Assembly (NCBI GenBank): GCA_002573585.1
Contig: PDNB01000085.1
Coordinates: 56,725-120,724 of the forward strand
Length of the DNA: 64,000 bases
Origin: Helicocarpus griseus UAMH5409
Lineage: Eukaryota; Ascomycota; Eurotiomycetes; Onygenales; Ajellomycetaceae
Direction of reading: 5' to 3'
Shown: positions 32,060 through 44,448 of the stretch, piece by piece
Layout of the letters: each line of letters opens with the position of its first letter
Numbering within the stretch: the stretch's first letter is position 1
Notes under the pieces: generated by a model
What the model was told of the DNA's origin: nothing
Database searches by the model: none
Seen by the model: only the letters and a program-made list of their open reading frames with translations
Translations under genes and position numbers: made by a program

Positions 32060-33327
32060 TCAAGCATAAGAATCCGACTTGGTGTTCGACCATACCGTCG
32101 GTGTCGGCCGTATCAGACGGTCAAGTCCCATCCACGGCGTGTTGACCGGGCTAGTCCCTGTGTACAAGAAGACGTCGTACAAGAAGCCACCCAGGGTACA
32201 ACCAACAAATGGTGCGAACATTGGGACCTAGAAATTTAGACGACAGATTGGAATTAGCTGAGTCACAGTAACTGTAGAAACGGTAAAATCCATATATAGT
32301 TCAGATGTATGGAAGGCCTCATGACGAGATCGCTGATGAGAATGGGTAGAAAAAGAAAAACATACCCAAAAGTAATAACCGCCGGCAGACCACACTTCAT
32401 GTCCATACCCCACAAAATATGACATCAACCGTGGTCCAAAGTCCCTTGCAAGGTTAATCGCGTATCCTGTTTCCCAACCGAAACAAGCGCCAATGCCAAA
32501 TATCACAAAGAACAAGCCTAGTGGCGTCAGGTTGCCGGCCCCGTTATTATCATTGTCGAGCAAAGCAAAGATGCAGAACATGAGAATCGCACTCGCAATA
32601 ACTTCGGAGAAGACCTGGCCGGTTTTGGTCAAAAAGTCGGCTGGGTATGTACAAAAGATGCCTGCTGAGGAAGTCGGTAGCCCCACAGTACGGATACCGA
32701 CGCCTCCTTCGAAGACGTCGATGGCGGATTTGTAATTCCCGTATACGACTCCTGCGGCGGCAAATGCGCCTAGGATCTGTGCGAGCGAGTAGATGGGGAA
32801 CTTTCTCCAGGGAAATTTGCGGAATACGCAGTTTGCGAATGTGACGGCTGGGTTTAGATGGGCCCCTGATATTCCTGAGCAGTAGACACCGAGCATCACT
32901 CCAAGACTATTTCATGTTGTCAATTGATTTTATCCACTTTATCTTTCCCTTTCTTAAATCTCCGAAGCATATAGCAGGATTAGAGATTTGTATGTACGAA
33001 ACATAGCACTCACCCCCAACCCCAACTAATGGATTGGTAGTCTCCCTTCTCACCACCACTGAGCACGACCTGAGCCACAGATCCATCTCCAAAAAGGACC
33101 AGAATAAAAACGCCAAAAAACTCAGAAAAGGGTTCTCGCAATGTATGTCGAATTCGGCACCACAAAGGTTGCTCCCGCACCTGATCCGTCAAAGAGTGGG
33201 TTGCGGCACCCAGGATAGGTTTATCCTGGCTGGAAGACCCATTAGACACCTGCCCGGACAGCCCGGATAATGGGTTTTTATCCATATAGGCAGCTGCAGG
33301 AAGGAGTTTTGGGGATCCTGATGCCAT
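32060..33327 (-). CDS. Aquaglyceroporin (MIP family glycerol facilitator), three exons
   Basis: This is a membrane channel for glycerol uptake or release. Exons 33327-33014, 32906-32366 and 32227-32060 give 340 residues, with all junctions in frame and consensus donors (GTGAGT, GTATGT). Six membrane segments and two half-helices are visible. The first pore motif is G-A-H-L-N-P-A-V-T near residue 124. The second is N-L-A-R-D-F-G-P-R near residue 253, where NPA has become NLA, a change also known from yeast Fps1. The aspartate after the arginine is typical of glycerol-conducting rather than water-only members. The N-terminal ~65 residues are polar and cytosolic. The gene shares an upstream region with the glycerol kinase gene, which points to coordinated expression. 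Confidence 0.92.
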
Positions 33328-34496
33328 TTGTTTATGTACCCTGGAGTGGAGTAATATTTATGGGGTTTATGGGGTTTTTTGGGGGGCGAAAGGGTCAAAA
33401 AGAGGGGTCCTAACGATCGATTTTTGTGGAGTTTGGCTGTCATTCTTGTTTACCCCATGGGGTGGAGTAGGATTACTTATAAGTCGATTCGTCCATGCCA
33501 TCCCATCATTCCCCATTAGGGAGGGATTCGGGGAATATCCTTCTCGAAAAGCTTGCGTATGTAAAATTAGGTCAATCATCCCGAGCTGCTGTAACACCGT
33601 TGCTGCGAAATTTCATGGCCAGGCTTGGAATGCCTCAGCCCATCACTGCAGGGCTCTCGTCCGGCAGTTGCCAGGTTGTTGTCTGGCTATTCCATGAATT
33701 TGGATGGTCAGTTACATTCTTTTCATGTAGGGGGCATGAGGCTCGGTAGTTACTGTAAGCCAAGGGTATGATGTTGTCTGACAGTCCCGAGGCCTATCTA
33801 AGAATGATAGAGAGCAAACGGTTATGACCGGATGCTTGTACAAGGTACCTAGAACAAAACATTAGCATGTATCTTCCCTTTAGTGCCTCGAAAATATTGA
33901 GACGGCTGCATGGTCTCATTTTTTTGGCCGCGAAATACGCGCAGGGGGGCTGAAAGCGCGGGATATTGGCCAGATGCGGAGGTGAGATTACTTGCTGCGG
34001 TATGGATTGGCATGCCCCGATGCGACGCTGTGTGACAGCCAAACAAGAAGAATATGACGAATACTCGACTTGCCGTCTTCTGAAGTGTATTCCATGGACA
34101 GTTGTTGCCAGTGTACCTGGACATGTGGAAGATGGCTGAGGATAAGAAAGAAGATAGGTTGGAGGTTCGAACTCTAAAGACGGCTGGACAGCGGGTGGAA
34201 GGCAAAGTCATAATAAATCAATCAATGCCAATTCCAGTGTCATCGACCCCACGATTCGACTAGGGAGATATATATCCCTGACCCATCCCCGCCGAGCCCT
34301 TGGAGCATTGGCACGGAGATATTCAGTGCGAACTGGCGGGGAGAAACTATCGTCTGCTCTGCCGATGCAGCTCGTACAAATAGCTGCTGGTCTGCCTGGT
34401 AGGTTTTGTAGAAGCCTTTGTTTTAGACAAAGAACCCTCATTCATCTCTCAAAATATCATCTCTCATACTCTCTCCTCTCTCGATCTGCTTTTAAA
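33328..34496. promoter_or_regulatory. Bidirectional promoter of aquaglyceroporin and glycerol kinase genes
   Basis: The two start codons are 1169 bp apart, facing away from each other. Plus-strand matches to the CreA carbon-repression consensus SYGGRG occur at 33341-33346 and 33346-33351 (an overlapping pair), 33426-33431, 33462-33467 and 34336-34341. A CCCCATGGGG palindrome lies near 33453. The consensus is short, so single hits are expected by chance; the tandem pair is the best candidate. CreA-type repression of glycerol genes is known biology in aspergilli and inferred here. Confidence 0.45.
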
Positions 34497-36220
34497 ATGG
34501 GCAGCGCAAGCGAAGAATTCATTGGTTCTATTGACCAGGGAACGACGAGCTCGAGGTTTCTCATATTTAGCTCTACAGGAGATGTGGTTGCGTCGCATCA
34601 GCTAGAGTTTCGGCAGATTTATCCTCATCCTGGGTGAGTATATATATGCATAATAATTGATATCTATTTGCAAAATGCAATGCTATATACCTGTTCTGTT
34701 TTTCCGCGGTCATGAAAGACTGATTTAGCATTTACCACAGCTGGCACGAGCATGATCCAGTAGAAATCGTCGAGTCAGTTCAGAAATGCATAGACGGTGC
34801 CGTAGCTTCGTTCGAAAGCCAGGGCCACAGCATCAAATCTATAAAAGGCATAGGCATCACCAACCAACGAGAGACCACGGTGGTTTGGGACAGAGAAACG
34901 GGCCAACCGCTCCACAACGCCATTGTATGGACAGATACACGCAACCAAGCGCTGGTCCGCAAGCTCAAGAGACGCCTTGGGGCAAATGACCTCCAAGCCC
35001 TATGTGGCCTGCCATTATCAACCTACCCATCCGTTGGCAAACTGCTCTGGATGCTGGAGAATGTACCCAAGGTCAAAGAAGCCTATGATAGGGGAGTCCT
35101 CGCCTTTGGAACTGTCGACACCTGGCTCGTCTACAATCTAAATGGCGGCACACGGACGAATGTCTATGTCACAGATCCCACAAACGCTTCACGCACAATG
35201 TTTATGAACATCAAGACGCTCCAGTATGACGAGCAGCTCATCGAATTCTTCCGCCTAGAACCCAGCAAAGTCTTTCTTCCCAAAATAATCCACTCCTCGG
35301 ACCCAGAGGGATATGGATCCCTAGCATCTACCGTCCTCAAGGGCTTCCCCATCACCGGCTGCCTAGGCGATCAATCTGCCGCATTAGTCGGACAGAAGGG
35401 GTTCACCCCCGGCTTAGCTAAAAACACATACGGCACAGGCTGCTTCCTGCTGTACAACATAGGAGAAACTCCCGTGATATCCACCCACGGCCTCCTAACC
35501 ACCGTCGCCTTCGACTTCAACGGAAAAGTCACATATGCACTAGAAGGCAGCATTGCCGTCGGCGGTTCCAGCGTCAAGTTCCTCGTGGACAACTTCGGCT
35601 TCATCAACAAGTCCAGCGAAATAAGCGCTCTGGCGGAGACGGTAGAAGACAATGGCGGCCTCGTGTTTGTAACAGCCTTTAGCGGACTGTTTGCACCTTA
35701 CTGGATGGACGATGCGCGCGGTACCATGTTTGGAATCACTACGTACACGCAGCGTGGACATGTGGCTCGTGCGACTCTTGAGGCGACTTGTTTCCAGACC
35801 AAGGCAATTCTTGACGCCATGGAGAAGGATAGCGGTAAGAAGCTGACGGAATTGGCTGTTGATGGCGGCATGTGTAATAGCGAGTTGGCCATGCAGGTAA
35901 GTTGAATCCGATAGTGTCGTTTGTTTTTACCTCTGGAAAAGAAGAGGCAGTAAGTAACACCTTCCCGAAAACAGACCCAATCCGACATAATCTCCATCCC
36001 TGTCAACCGACCTGCGATGCGTGAAACTACAGCCTTGGGCGCTGCAATTGCCGCCGGTTTAGCCGTTGGCGTTTGGCAGGGTTTTGAAGAGTTGAAGAAT
36101 GTAAACACGGAGGGCCGGACGGTATTCACGCCAACTATCCCGAAGGAGGAAGCTGCAAAACGATTCTCGAGGTGGGAGAAGGCTGTGCAGATGTGTAGAG
36201 GTTGGCTTGATGGGAATTGA
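34497..36220 (+). CDS. GUT1: Glycerol kinase, three exons
   Basis: The enzyme phosphorylates glycerol with ATP to glycerol 3-phosphate in the cytosol, the first committed step of glycerol use. Exons 34497-34633, 34741-35896 and 35975-36220 give 512 residues, about the length of bacterial GlpK and fungal homologues of the FGGY family. Seen motifs include the N-terminal phosphate loop S-I-D-Q-G-T-T-S-S-R-F (residues 12-22), the I-T-N-Q-R-E-T-T segment near 90, W-x-D-T-R near 115, G-D-Q-S-A-A-L-V-G-Q near 265, L-A-V-D-G-G-M-C-N-S near the end of exon 2, and T-A-L-G-A-A-I-A-A-G-L in exon 3. Its product is the substrate of the FAD dehydrogenase encoded 5 kb upstream. Confidence 0.95.
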
Positions 36221-37171
36221 TATATTCCGTAGAAGCTTTTCTTTTTTCTTTTTCCATTTCCGCTGGGAGATACCATATATGCTTTTGGTCTTTCCAAAAC
36301 TCTATTTTTCGGAGCAGTTTTGTTAGTATCCAGTTATTGCATGGTACTTATTTTTTATTTTTTTCCCCTCTATATGAGCAGGCAATTGGTTAGCACGGTG
36401 AAGAATAAACAGCAATCTACATCCTTGTATAAACACACAAGAAACTCGCTGTAAAGCACCTTCCAATCAACAAAGAGCCAGGGGACGTCAAGAAACCCAT
36501 CCATTCACCAATTCAAGCTAAGCCCGGTACCTTCCGGCGCATACGTACATGTACACATTTCATGGATGGCCCCTGTCAATGCAAGGGCTAGGGAGTAGTA
36601 CATGTGATCGAGAAATCTCCTTAGTAGCTGTACTATCCACGTCAAACCACTAGACATCTGTCAAATAGACAGTTGCATACGTATGCCCATATCCCGTTTT
36701 TCAATGAATCATATCCATTGGTACCAGCTATAATGGGATATCCCTAGTAACCCCTAGTACAAGGAGCTTCTAGGACGGCTCGCGGACTCTTGCCTGCTAC
36801 CTGTCAGATAACCCATGTCCTCTCAGCGATAGCTTAGGCAGGCTCAACTATACCGGTTTCTCTTCCGATGTGACCCTATCTATACTTGATTGCTATGTCC
36901 TCGGTCTGCGAAGTCTAAAATCCTGAGAAACAATGGCAAAGTCGCAATCTGAGGATGCGGGGGCTTCCGAACCTGAGCTAGGTCAGACATACTTCCCCTC
37001 TTCTCGACATCAGCTAAGCTACCCCGGACCTCGCGGATAGCGGAAAAGGAAAACATACATATATCCATCACATAGTCTCGCATATATGTAAGGCACACTG
37101 CACGGGTGTTACGTATGTACGAGTACATCGGGACCAAGATATTTACCAATTCCATACAGCTAGTTATGTAG
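36221..37171. other. Intergenic between convergent glycerol kinase and regulator genes
   Basis: This is the 3' sequence of both genes. It contains T runs near 36340-36360 and no supportable gene. Confidence 0.5.
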
Positions 37172-39705
37172 CTAGTCGTGAGGAGGCTGAAAAGCAAGCC
37201 AATCCGGATCCGAACGCGAATACGTAAAGTTCGTGTACACAGAGCGTGTTTTCAGCCGTGCCCAGCTTTCAGTGCCGTTGTTGACCAGCTCTGGAACGGC
37301 ACTAGTAGAGGGTGTGGTAAATGAGGAGGAGTGGTTTGCAGCTGGTATAGACGGGCGCGGATAGTTAAAAAAGTCGAAGACTTCAAGGTATTCGAGTTCG
37401 TTTGGGGCGGGGGTTTTTATGGAAGGGGGCTGAAGGGTGGAAGAAGAGCGTTGAGAGAGGAGAATGCGGAGGTCGTATGCGTTTCTGTGTTATTTTTTTA
37501 GTGGGATTATACTTGATGAGTTCCTGAAATTTGTAAACACTTACCTTCGCATATCTGCGAGGGACTTTGGTCCCAGTGATGGAGAATGTGAGGTAGCTGG
37601 CGAATGAGCAACAACAGCGGCACGTTTGGCCTCCTGATACTCTTGCAATATGCGCTCCAGTATATTCGCATATCTCGTCGCCACTTCCCAAAACTGGCCC
37701 ATCTTTTCCAAAGTCGAGATGAAAAACCAAACGTTCGTGTTTACATCCATATTCGCCGCTGACGCATCGACCAACAATACCCTCGCTGACACCCAGAGCG
37801 CGAAAGCAAAATGGGGACCAAGAAGATCGAGCATCCCAGTATTCACAACGTCCTGCACAATCTCCCGCAGACTCTCGACCGCAGCAATGCACCTCTGCGT
37901 CGCAATGAATGAGGGAGCAAAGATATGTGAGCGCACTGTAGGGTAGGCAGCGCAGGTATGCAACCGTAAAACGGAGATGACAAAGGCGGCATGTAGCATA
38001 ATCCAGTTTGATATTCTGCTTGTTGGACTTGAATGGCAGAGTTGAGAAATGCGGCTGTAGTCGTCTGGTAGGTTGTAAAGCCACCTATCGAGCTCACGGT
38101 CTAGTTCGCGATACGTAGATTGCCAATTTTCGACATCGGCAAGCGAACTAACATCAATAGGCTTGCGCAGAAATTTGTGGATACGGCTTAAAATCCGTAG
38201 GACTTCGCAGTGGTAGGAGAAGCTACCCAGGTTCTCAGAACGGTTTACCGTCATCTCTGATCTTTCTGGGGCAATAAACCATCTCGTCTCAACAGACTGG
38301 TTCTTGGAGAAAAGATCATATCTGCAGGGTAACGGGCGGTCCGTTCTCTGCTCGTCCAGTGTAAATTCTGACCCTGAATCGACACACGCATATCGATCTA
38401 GGATGTATGTCATCCAAAACAACCGTCTCCGCCCTTCATTTTCAATCCAGGAGGTTGGTGGGGGTAAATTAAACTCCTGTAGAGTGCCTGGTGACTGGTA
38501 ACTCGGCTGACCGAAAACCACCCGCCTCTCTGTACCAAGTCCCAGCTGTATTACATTCCTGACTATCATGCTCAGCAGATTCCAGCTCTGTGGCCCATAC
38601 GATATGCCAAGCACGTCCAGTGCCAATATCATAAGAGTTTGAAGAGCGTCAATGCTCATATTCTCAAAGGCATATAGCATAATCTTCTGCCTCGAGATGG
38701 CAAGATACTGCTGACGCCATTTCGGCGTTAGACTCGGGTCTTTGTAGAATCGTAATGTCGTCCGGACAATAGCATGGAGAAGTAGACGATCAGATTCGTT
38801 GTTCGATGCAGCAGGTCCAAAGAGCCTATTAAGTGTAGCTTTTCGATCAAGAATCGGACACCAGGGATTGACATGTTTAAAATACAAGTCCACGATCGTA
38901 TATAGCGTATCCTGCGACGGTAAATCCAGCTCAGAAACAGCTTCATAGACCCCAGTACCCAGTCCAATAGTACCCGAAGACGTCGTTTGGTTATTAGAAC
39001 GCTCCAAGGCATTCGCATTCACCAGACTCTGCACAGAAATCGGCCCCGACGGTCGAGAATATGACATCCTCTCATACCCCGCCGACGGCCTACTCTCCAT
39101 CCCCGCCACTGGCTCCTGCGGCGAAACATCAGTCCTAGAAACTGAGTGACGCAACTCTGACTCGTGAGAAAATCCTTGCTGCAGTTGGCCCGCTGATAGC
39201 TGGGACGGAGGCGGAGCGGGAGCGGAACCTCGTGAGCCCAGCTCAGCTTCATGCTCAACAATATGCGACTCCAACCGCCGCCCCATAAGCTGCAGCATGG
39301 CTTCGAGCCTGTTAATCTTCTGCTCAAGCTCGCGGCCATAGCCAGCGCGGAAGCCTGGTCGCTGGCGCTCTCTGTAGATGCAGACTCGACCGTTGCGCGT
39401 GCACCAGCCGCAACTGGGCTCGGCCCGGTCGCACTTGACTTTGCGCGTGCGGCAGAGTTCACAGCTACTGTGCGTGCGCAACGATAACATAGGGAATGCT
39501 GTTAGCTTCACGATTCAGTAAGATGGGGGTGGTCGACAATATCCATGGCGCGAAAAGAAACATACGCTGCTATGGGCAGTCTCTTTCTCTTCCTCGAGCC
39601 GTCCTCATGCCCTTCCTGGCCGCTGTCTTCCTGGTAACCACCAGCACTCCCGTCTTCGGACGCATAGCTGGGCTGGCGGTCATTGCTGGTGTCCATTTTT
39701 CCCAT
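37172..39705 (-). CDS. Zn2Cys6 fungal transcription factor, three exons
   Basis: This is a 791-residue regulator from exons 39705-39566, 39467-37545 and 37484-37172. The zinc cluster C-E-L-C-R-T-R-K-V-K-C-D ... C-G-W-C ... C (residues about 48-76) is split by the first intron just before its first cysteine. An acidic/basic leader ends in S-R-K-R-K-R-L. A linker and a short coiled coil (R-E-L-E-Q-K-I-N-R-L-E-A-M-L) follow for dimerisation. The fungal_trans (PF04082) domain starts with L-Y-T-I-V-D-L-Y-F-K-H-V-N-P-W-C-P-I-L near 210 and includes R-R-R-L-F-W-M-T-Y-I-L-D-R. The third exon adds F-D-F-F-N-Y-P-R and a C-terminal S-D-P-D-W-L-A-F. It sits convergent to glycerol kinase. Control of the glycerol genes is plausible by proximity but unproven. 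Confidence 0.9.
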
Positions 39706-40576
39706 TGACTCGGGGCTAAAGCTTCTTCAGTTCAAATCTGTAGAGCTCGTAGGCTGCACTACATCAAAATACGCAGAGTACACGTGCCGTCGATAACTTC
39801 TATGGATAACTTCCCCCCAGACACCGAAAGCTGCGCGCAAATAGAGACCAGCAAAATACAGCTGTCGCGAAGTTATTGTTATGTTGAGTTGAACCTCTAG
39901 TCTCCCCACGGTCTCCACAACATTTGGCTGTAGGCATAGGTGCTAATGCAACCGAATCGAAGCGCTGGATCAACTTCAGCTCGGAAAACTCAAGGTATTT
40001 AATTGGCCGTCCTTTGGCGAATGAAATCAGCCAGTATATATTCACAGTTGGTTGGTTCTTTCAATTCTCATGAACCCTCTGGCTAGAATATCGCAGTTGG
40101 CTGTTCGGGTGTTTGCCGAAGGTTTTTGGTCGATCCGAATTAAGTTGGGTGAAAAATATATATTCCGGGGGAAATGGGAAGTAGTCAAGACAAACCAACT
40201 CGGATTCCACCACATTGCACGAATCTCAAAACTCATGGAAGCGCAAATTCAGAGAAATTAGTTCAAAATAAAAAACGTAGCCTAACCTATGCCGAGTACA
40301 TACACAACCGACGCAATCAAAATACCAAGATGAATGAACTAGCTACATGTAGCGCCCTGAATCCCATACCAGCACAAGCAAGGCAGACATGATAAAGATA
40401 GATCAAAAACGCGTATCCGGTCAAGATAAAAGCCCAGAGAAATCAAAATATGCCGAATAACAAAACCATATCATCACCAATAAAACAGAGCAACCAAGAT
40501 AAGCTGTAAATAAGGACGAAAACAAGACCCAAAATCCAAAATACACAAGCCCAAACTCAGGCCAATTCATATCAAA
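39706..40576. other. Intergenic: promoter of the Zn2Cys6 regulator and 3' side of the ASH1-like gene
   Basis: Short overlapping frames only. The sequence 40270-40570 is strongly A-rich. I see no gene. Confidence 0.5.
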
Positions 40577-43263
40577 TCAAGCAGCTTTCCTCCCCCGCCT
40601 TACAGCCCCAACAAGCCCTTTCACAGCCTCTATAACCTTGGACTGTCGACTCTGGGTGCCACTCCCGGTAGATCCCTTCGTCGCAACCTTCTTAGGACTC
40701 GGTTTCTTATCAACGGCCGAAGTCTTCGAGGCTCCCTTTGCACCTCCTTCCTCACTAGACTTCTTCCCAGCCCCAAGGAACCGCCTCATAGCCGCTGGAG
40801 TCTTGCTCGCAGAGCGCGCGGCAGCTATGGAATTGAGCTTCTTGGTCGGTCGGTTGAGTTTCGTGCTTTTGCTCTGTGATGTGGTCTGAGCCTGAGCTTG
40901 AGCCTGCGTCTTCGATTTCCGTGGTGCGGCGGCTGTCTTCGTTTTTGTAGTAGCAGCAGAAGCTTTCGTCCTCGGCCTAACTTTAGTTTTCTTAACCGGG
41001 GCCGCTTTGGCCTTGACAGTTTTGGCCGTAGTGGTAGTAGCAGTAGTAGCTTTGGCTCTCGGTTTCGATTTCGGTTTGGGTTTCGCCTTGGTTCTCTTGC
41101 TTGCAGTGGTAGTAGCGGAGCGGGCGCCAGAAACTGCCTTCTTAACGCCAGCCTTGAGTGCCTTTGACGCCGGCTTGAGGATCTTTCTGCGTTTGTTCAG
41201 GCGCGAGGTGGACGATTCGTCGAGAACTGTTTCCTCCTGCTTGCGCTTCTTGCCAGCAGCTGTTGGCGACTTCTTTTTCTTTGCGTCCTTGGACTGTTTT
41301 GGGTTTTCTTGCTTGGATCTGTTGGAGTCTTTGGGCTTGGGACCCAGTACGCCGCGACATGTTGGTGCGCCGCAGCGGCATTCTTGGACGTTCTTTTGGG
41401 AATAGGGACTGTTCAAGAGTTTAATCAGTAAACAAGTTATTGTGGCATATAAGATGAACATTCCCTTACTCAAAGTTGTAATCATAGGTCAACTCTTCTC
41501 CGGTCATGATCCCATTTTCCCCAGCAAAGAGAGCCATGCGCGGCTTTCCTGCAACTGTCCACTTCTCCATCTTACAGTTAGGTTCGCAGGAATGGTTGAC
41601 AAACCGGGCTATAGAGCCTCGCGTCGCATCAATGATCATATTTTGATCAAAATACATGAGATAGTAGCACTGAAGGAACCGCATGATTAGCATATTGACC
41701 TCATCATCGATACCCTCGTAAAACCTCAAAACGAAAAGAGAATGAAAGCCACAAACCTCATTATCCTTATAAACCGACCTCATCCTCCTCTCACACTCCT
41801 CCTGCGTAACAATCTCCCCCGTATACTCCACAATGATCTGATTAGGCGCAAAACTCCGATTACTGCGAACCCCGTACCCGCGATCCGCCGTCTTGATAAC
41901 CTCAACACCAATATTGAACTTGCCGCCCACCTTGGTGCGCTGGCGCAGTCCCTCAAAGCTGCGATTTCCACACAGCTCAGCACCAAGCTTACAATTATTA
42001 TCATCGCATTCGTAAAACATGTAGCGGTTCTGGCAGTTCTCATCGCAGCCCGTGTCCGGCGTGCACATACATGTTGAGCACTCGCTGAGCTTGGTGGCTT
42101 TCCATATACCCGCCGCATCGCCGACAAACACGTCTTTTAAGGAATCCCTAGTCAGCGGCCATGTCAATTGAGGGGTAGAAATAGTAAGACATACTCTTAT
42201 TAGTCTTCCTCCACTCATCCGGCTTCGGCTGCCCCGGCGGCAACGGCGAGAAGATATCAAACGGCAGCTTAAAATCCCTCCCCTCTTCAATCAACCTCTC
42301 CCCCGCAAACATTGGCAGGGGAAACAGCTTCTTGCGCTCCTCCGCATTCTTCTCGCCAAACTTGATCCTGTTCTTCTCCTCCGTAAGCCGGGGATCAAAG
42401 TACCGATCCTGCCCGGCATACATGCCATGCGAAAGCCACTTCTTCCTCTTGTACGGCGCGGGTTTGGGCTTAGGCTCAGGTTCCTCCTCCTCAGCAGCAG
42501 CAGCAGTACGAGCCGTTTTCTTCAAACCCACCGCATCCCCCTCAGACACCCGTCTCTTCTTCACAGCCGGACCCTCCGCAGACGGCGCCGCAGGGGCTTC
42601 CTCACGCACGACATTCCGCGGTCTCAAACTCGCCCGCCTACTAACAACCTTCAACCTGTCCTTTCCCTTCAGCACGACCCCTCTCGACCTCTTCCCCAGC
42701 ACCGTCGAAGCCCGTTCCACCACCTCACTAGTCTTCTCTAGCACAACCAACCGCGACGACCGTCTGCGCGCGCCGCCCACATCTTGTTTACCAGGCCTTT
42801 CTACCTGCTTAGCATCCGTAGCATCCTTTTCCAGCTCATTATCACCCAATTGCGCCTTGTCCTGCTTCTCCTCCATTCCCTCTTCCTTTGCAATCGCGCC
42901 CCCCTCCAACGGCTTCGAATCCAACGAACGACGCGTATTTTTCCCCTCGTTACTATCTTTACTAACAGGTTCCTCCACAGCAACATCATTGCTCACCGTC
43001 GTCGTAGCGAGAGACGAACGCGTGACGCGTCGTGACCGCCTTTGTTTACCGCCATCGCTCCTTTCGTCTTCTTTATTCTCCACTTCTGCTGCTACGTTTT
43101 CGTTCGTGCTAGATGTTTCCGACTGGCTCGTCGCGGGGGTCAGGGATTGTTCGATGGGGGTCGCTGTTGTCGTTGTCGTTACTGTCGTGGTGGTATCGGA
43201 GTCGACGGCTGAGGAGGGCGTGGAGGAGGAAGAGATGCCGGATGACCGCGAGAGGCGGGCCAT
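40577..43263 (-). CDS. ASH1: ASH1-type SET-domain histone methyltransferase (H3K36), four exons
   Basis: Exons 43263-42195, 42133-41757, 41669-41470 and 41408-40577 give 825 residues with all phases consistent. After a disordered N-terminus of ~300 residues comes the pre-SET/AWS zinc domain (C-S-T-C-M-C-T-P-D-T-G-C near 374). The SET domain follows, with R-G-Y-G-V-R, the catalytic core R-F-V-N-H-S-C-E-P-N-C and E-L-T-Y-D-Y-N-F. The post-SET cysteines are in C-R-C-G-A-P-T-C-R-G. AWS plus SET plus post-SET, without WW or SRI domains, separates it from Set2 and fits the Ash1/NSD class that marks H3K36 in Neurospora and other filamentous fungi. The last ~230 residues are a Lys/Ala/Thr-rich basic tail like a linker histone, presumably binding nucleic acid. 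The second intron acceptor is AAAG and needs RNA support. Confidence 0.9.
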
Positions 43264-44448
43264 TGGGTGCGGCGGATTGCGGTGAGGCCGCGTATTGGAG
43301 AGGTTGAGAGGTGTAGATAGTGACTGTTATGCGATTTGGAAAGGTCTAGTTGCGTGTTTGCGCGGATGGGCGCGTTGGGAGGGTTGGGATGTTGGGATTG
43401 TTGGCGGCGCTAAGGGGATGTTTTCGTAGAGTTAAACTTAGGTTACGCGTTGGTGGAGGGGAGGGTTAGAGGAATGCAACGCGATTCATGGTTTTTAGAG
43501 TGAATTGACGGAGTGAAGTAAAAAGGGCGATCATGGGTATTGAGATTGAAATATAATAGGAGTGGAATTGGTGGATGTGGATGTGGTGTAGTTGGGGGGT
43601 TAAATGTAAATAGGAGAACAGGAGTAGGAGGAAGAAGAGATGTTTGTTGTTGCCAGTTGGATGTTGGTGGTGACTGACTGTGGTGAGGGTCCGAAATGGC
43701 CCATGCATGCGGATCAGGCCCTCTCCTTATTGCGATGCCCGACCATATGCCGCCCTCCTTTGTATGACTATGACTATGAGTTTGTATGGCGATGTTGGCT
43801 ACTGCTGTACAGAAAAGAAGCACGTTTCGAATATCTCATGTCTGGTAAATTGGAATTAATATTGTGGTATATTAGATACCCCTGGTATACAGATATTCCA
43901 ACTCAAGGCTCTCTCTCTCTATGGATATAACTCTGACAGATACTTCTCCAGATCAGCGAATATTAACGTTCAAAATGGTAATCAAAAACTCAAAATAGAG
44001 GACATGAAAGAAGGGGAAATAGTAAATCTCCAGATTATAAAGAAGAAAAAGTATAAACCCAGAGGGGTAGAGAAGTGCAGAGTAAGCAACAAACAGGCAT
44101 CGATTAAAGCAACAGGGGTATGACGCCCATTTCTTTTGACTCTTCTAACGCCATCAAAACATCTCGCTCATATCGAACATTAGAGAATAATAACACACTG
44201 ACAGAAAAGGGATAGTAATAAAAAGTGACCAAGGACTAGGACCGGTGAATTGAAGACATGAAAAAGATAAGAGAGAGAATAAGGGTACCAAGCATAGTGG
44301 GGAATCGCAGAGGGGAATAATAATAATAACTCAAAAGGATCGATAGACGTAAGTAATGTTGCGTGCGTATCGCGGCATCTGTGATATAGGGGTTCTTGAA
44401 AACAAAGAGTGTGAAGTGTGGGAATAAAAGTGATTGAATACCAATAAA
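43264..44448. other. Intergenic: ASH1-like promoter and 3' side of the DHHC gene
   Basis: There are frames on both strands near 43443-43930, but they are His/Leu-rich low complexity without motifs. I see no gene. Confidence 0.5.

Noticed and set aside
42332..43285. 317-codon plus-strand frame
   Set aside because: It is the antisense shadow of the Lys/Arg/Glu-rich exon 1 of the ASH1-like gene, rich in Ser/Phe/Leu as expected of such shadows, with no motif.
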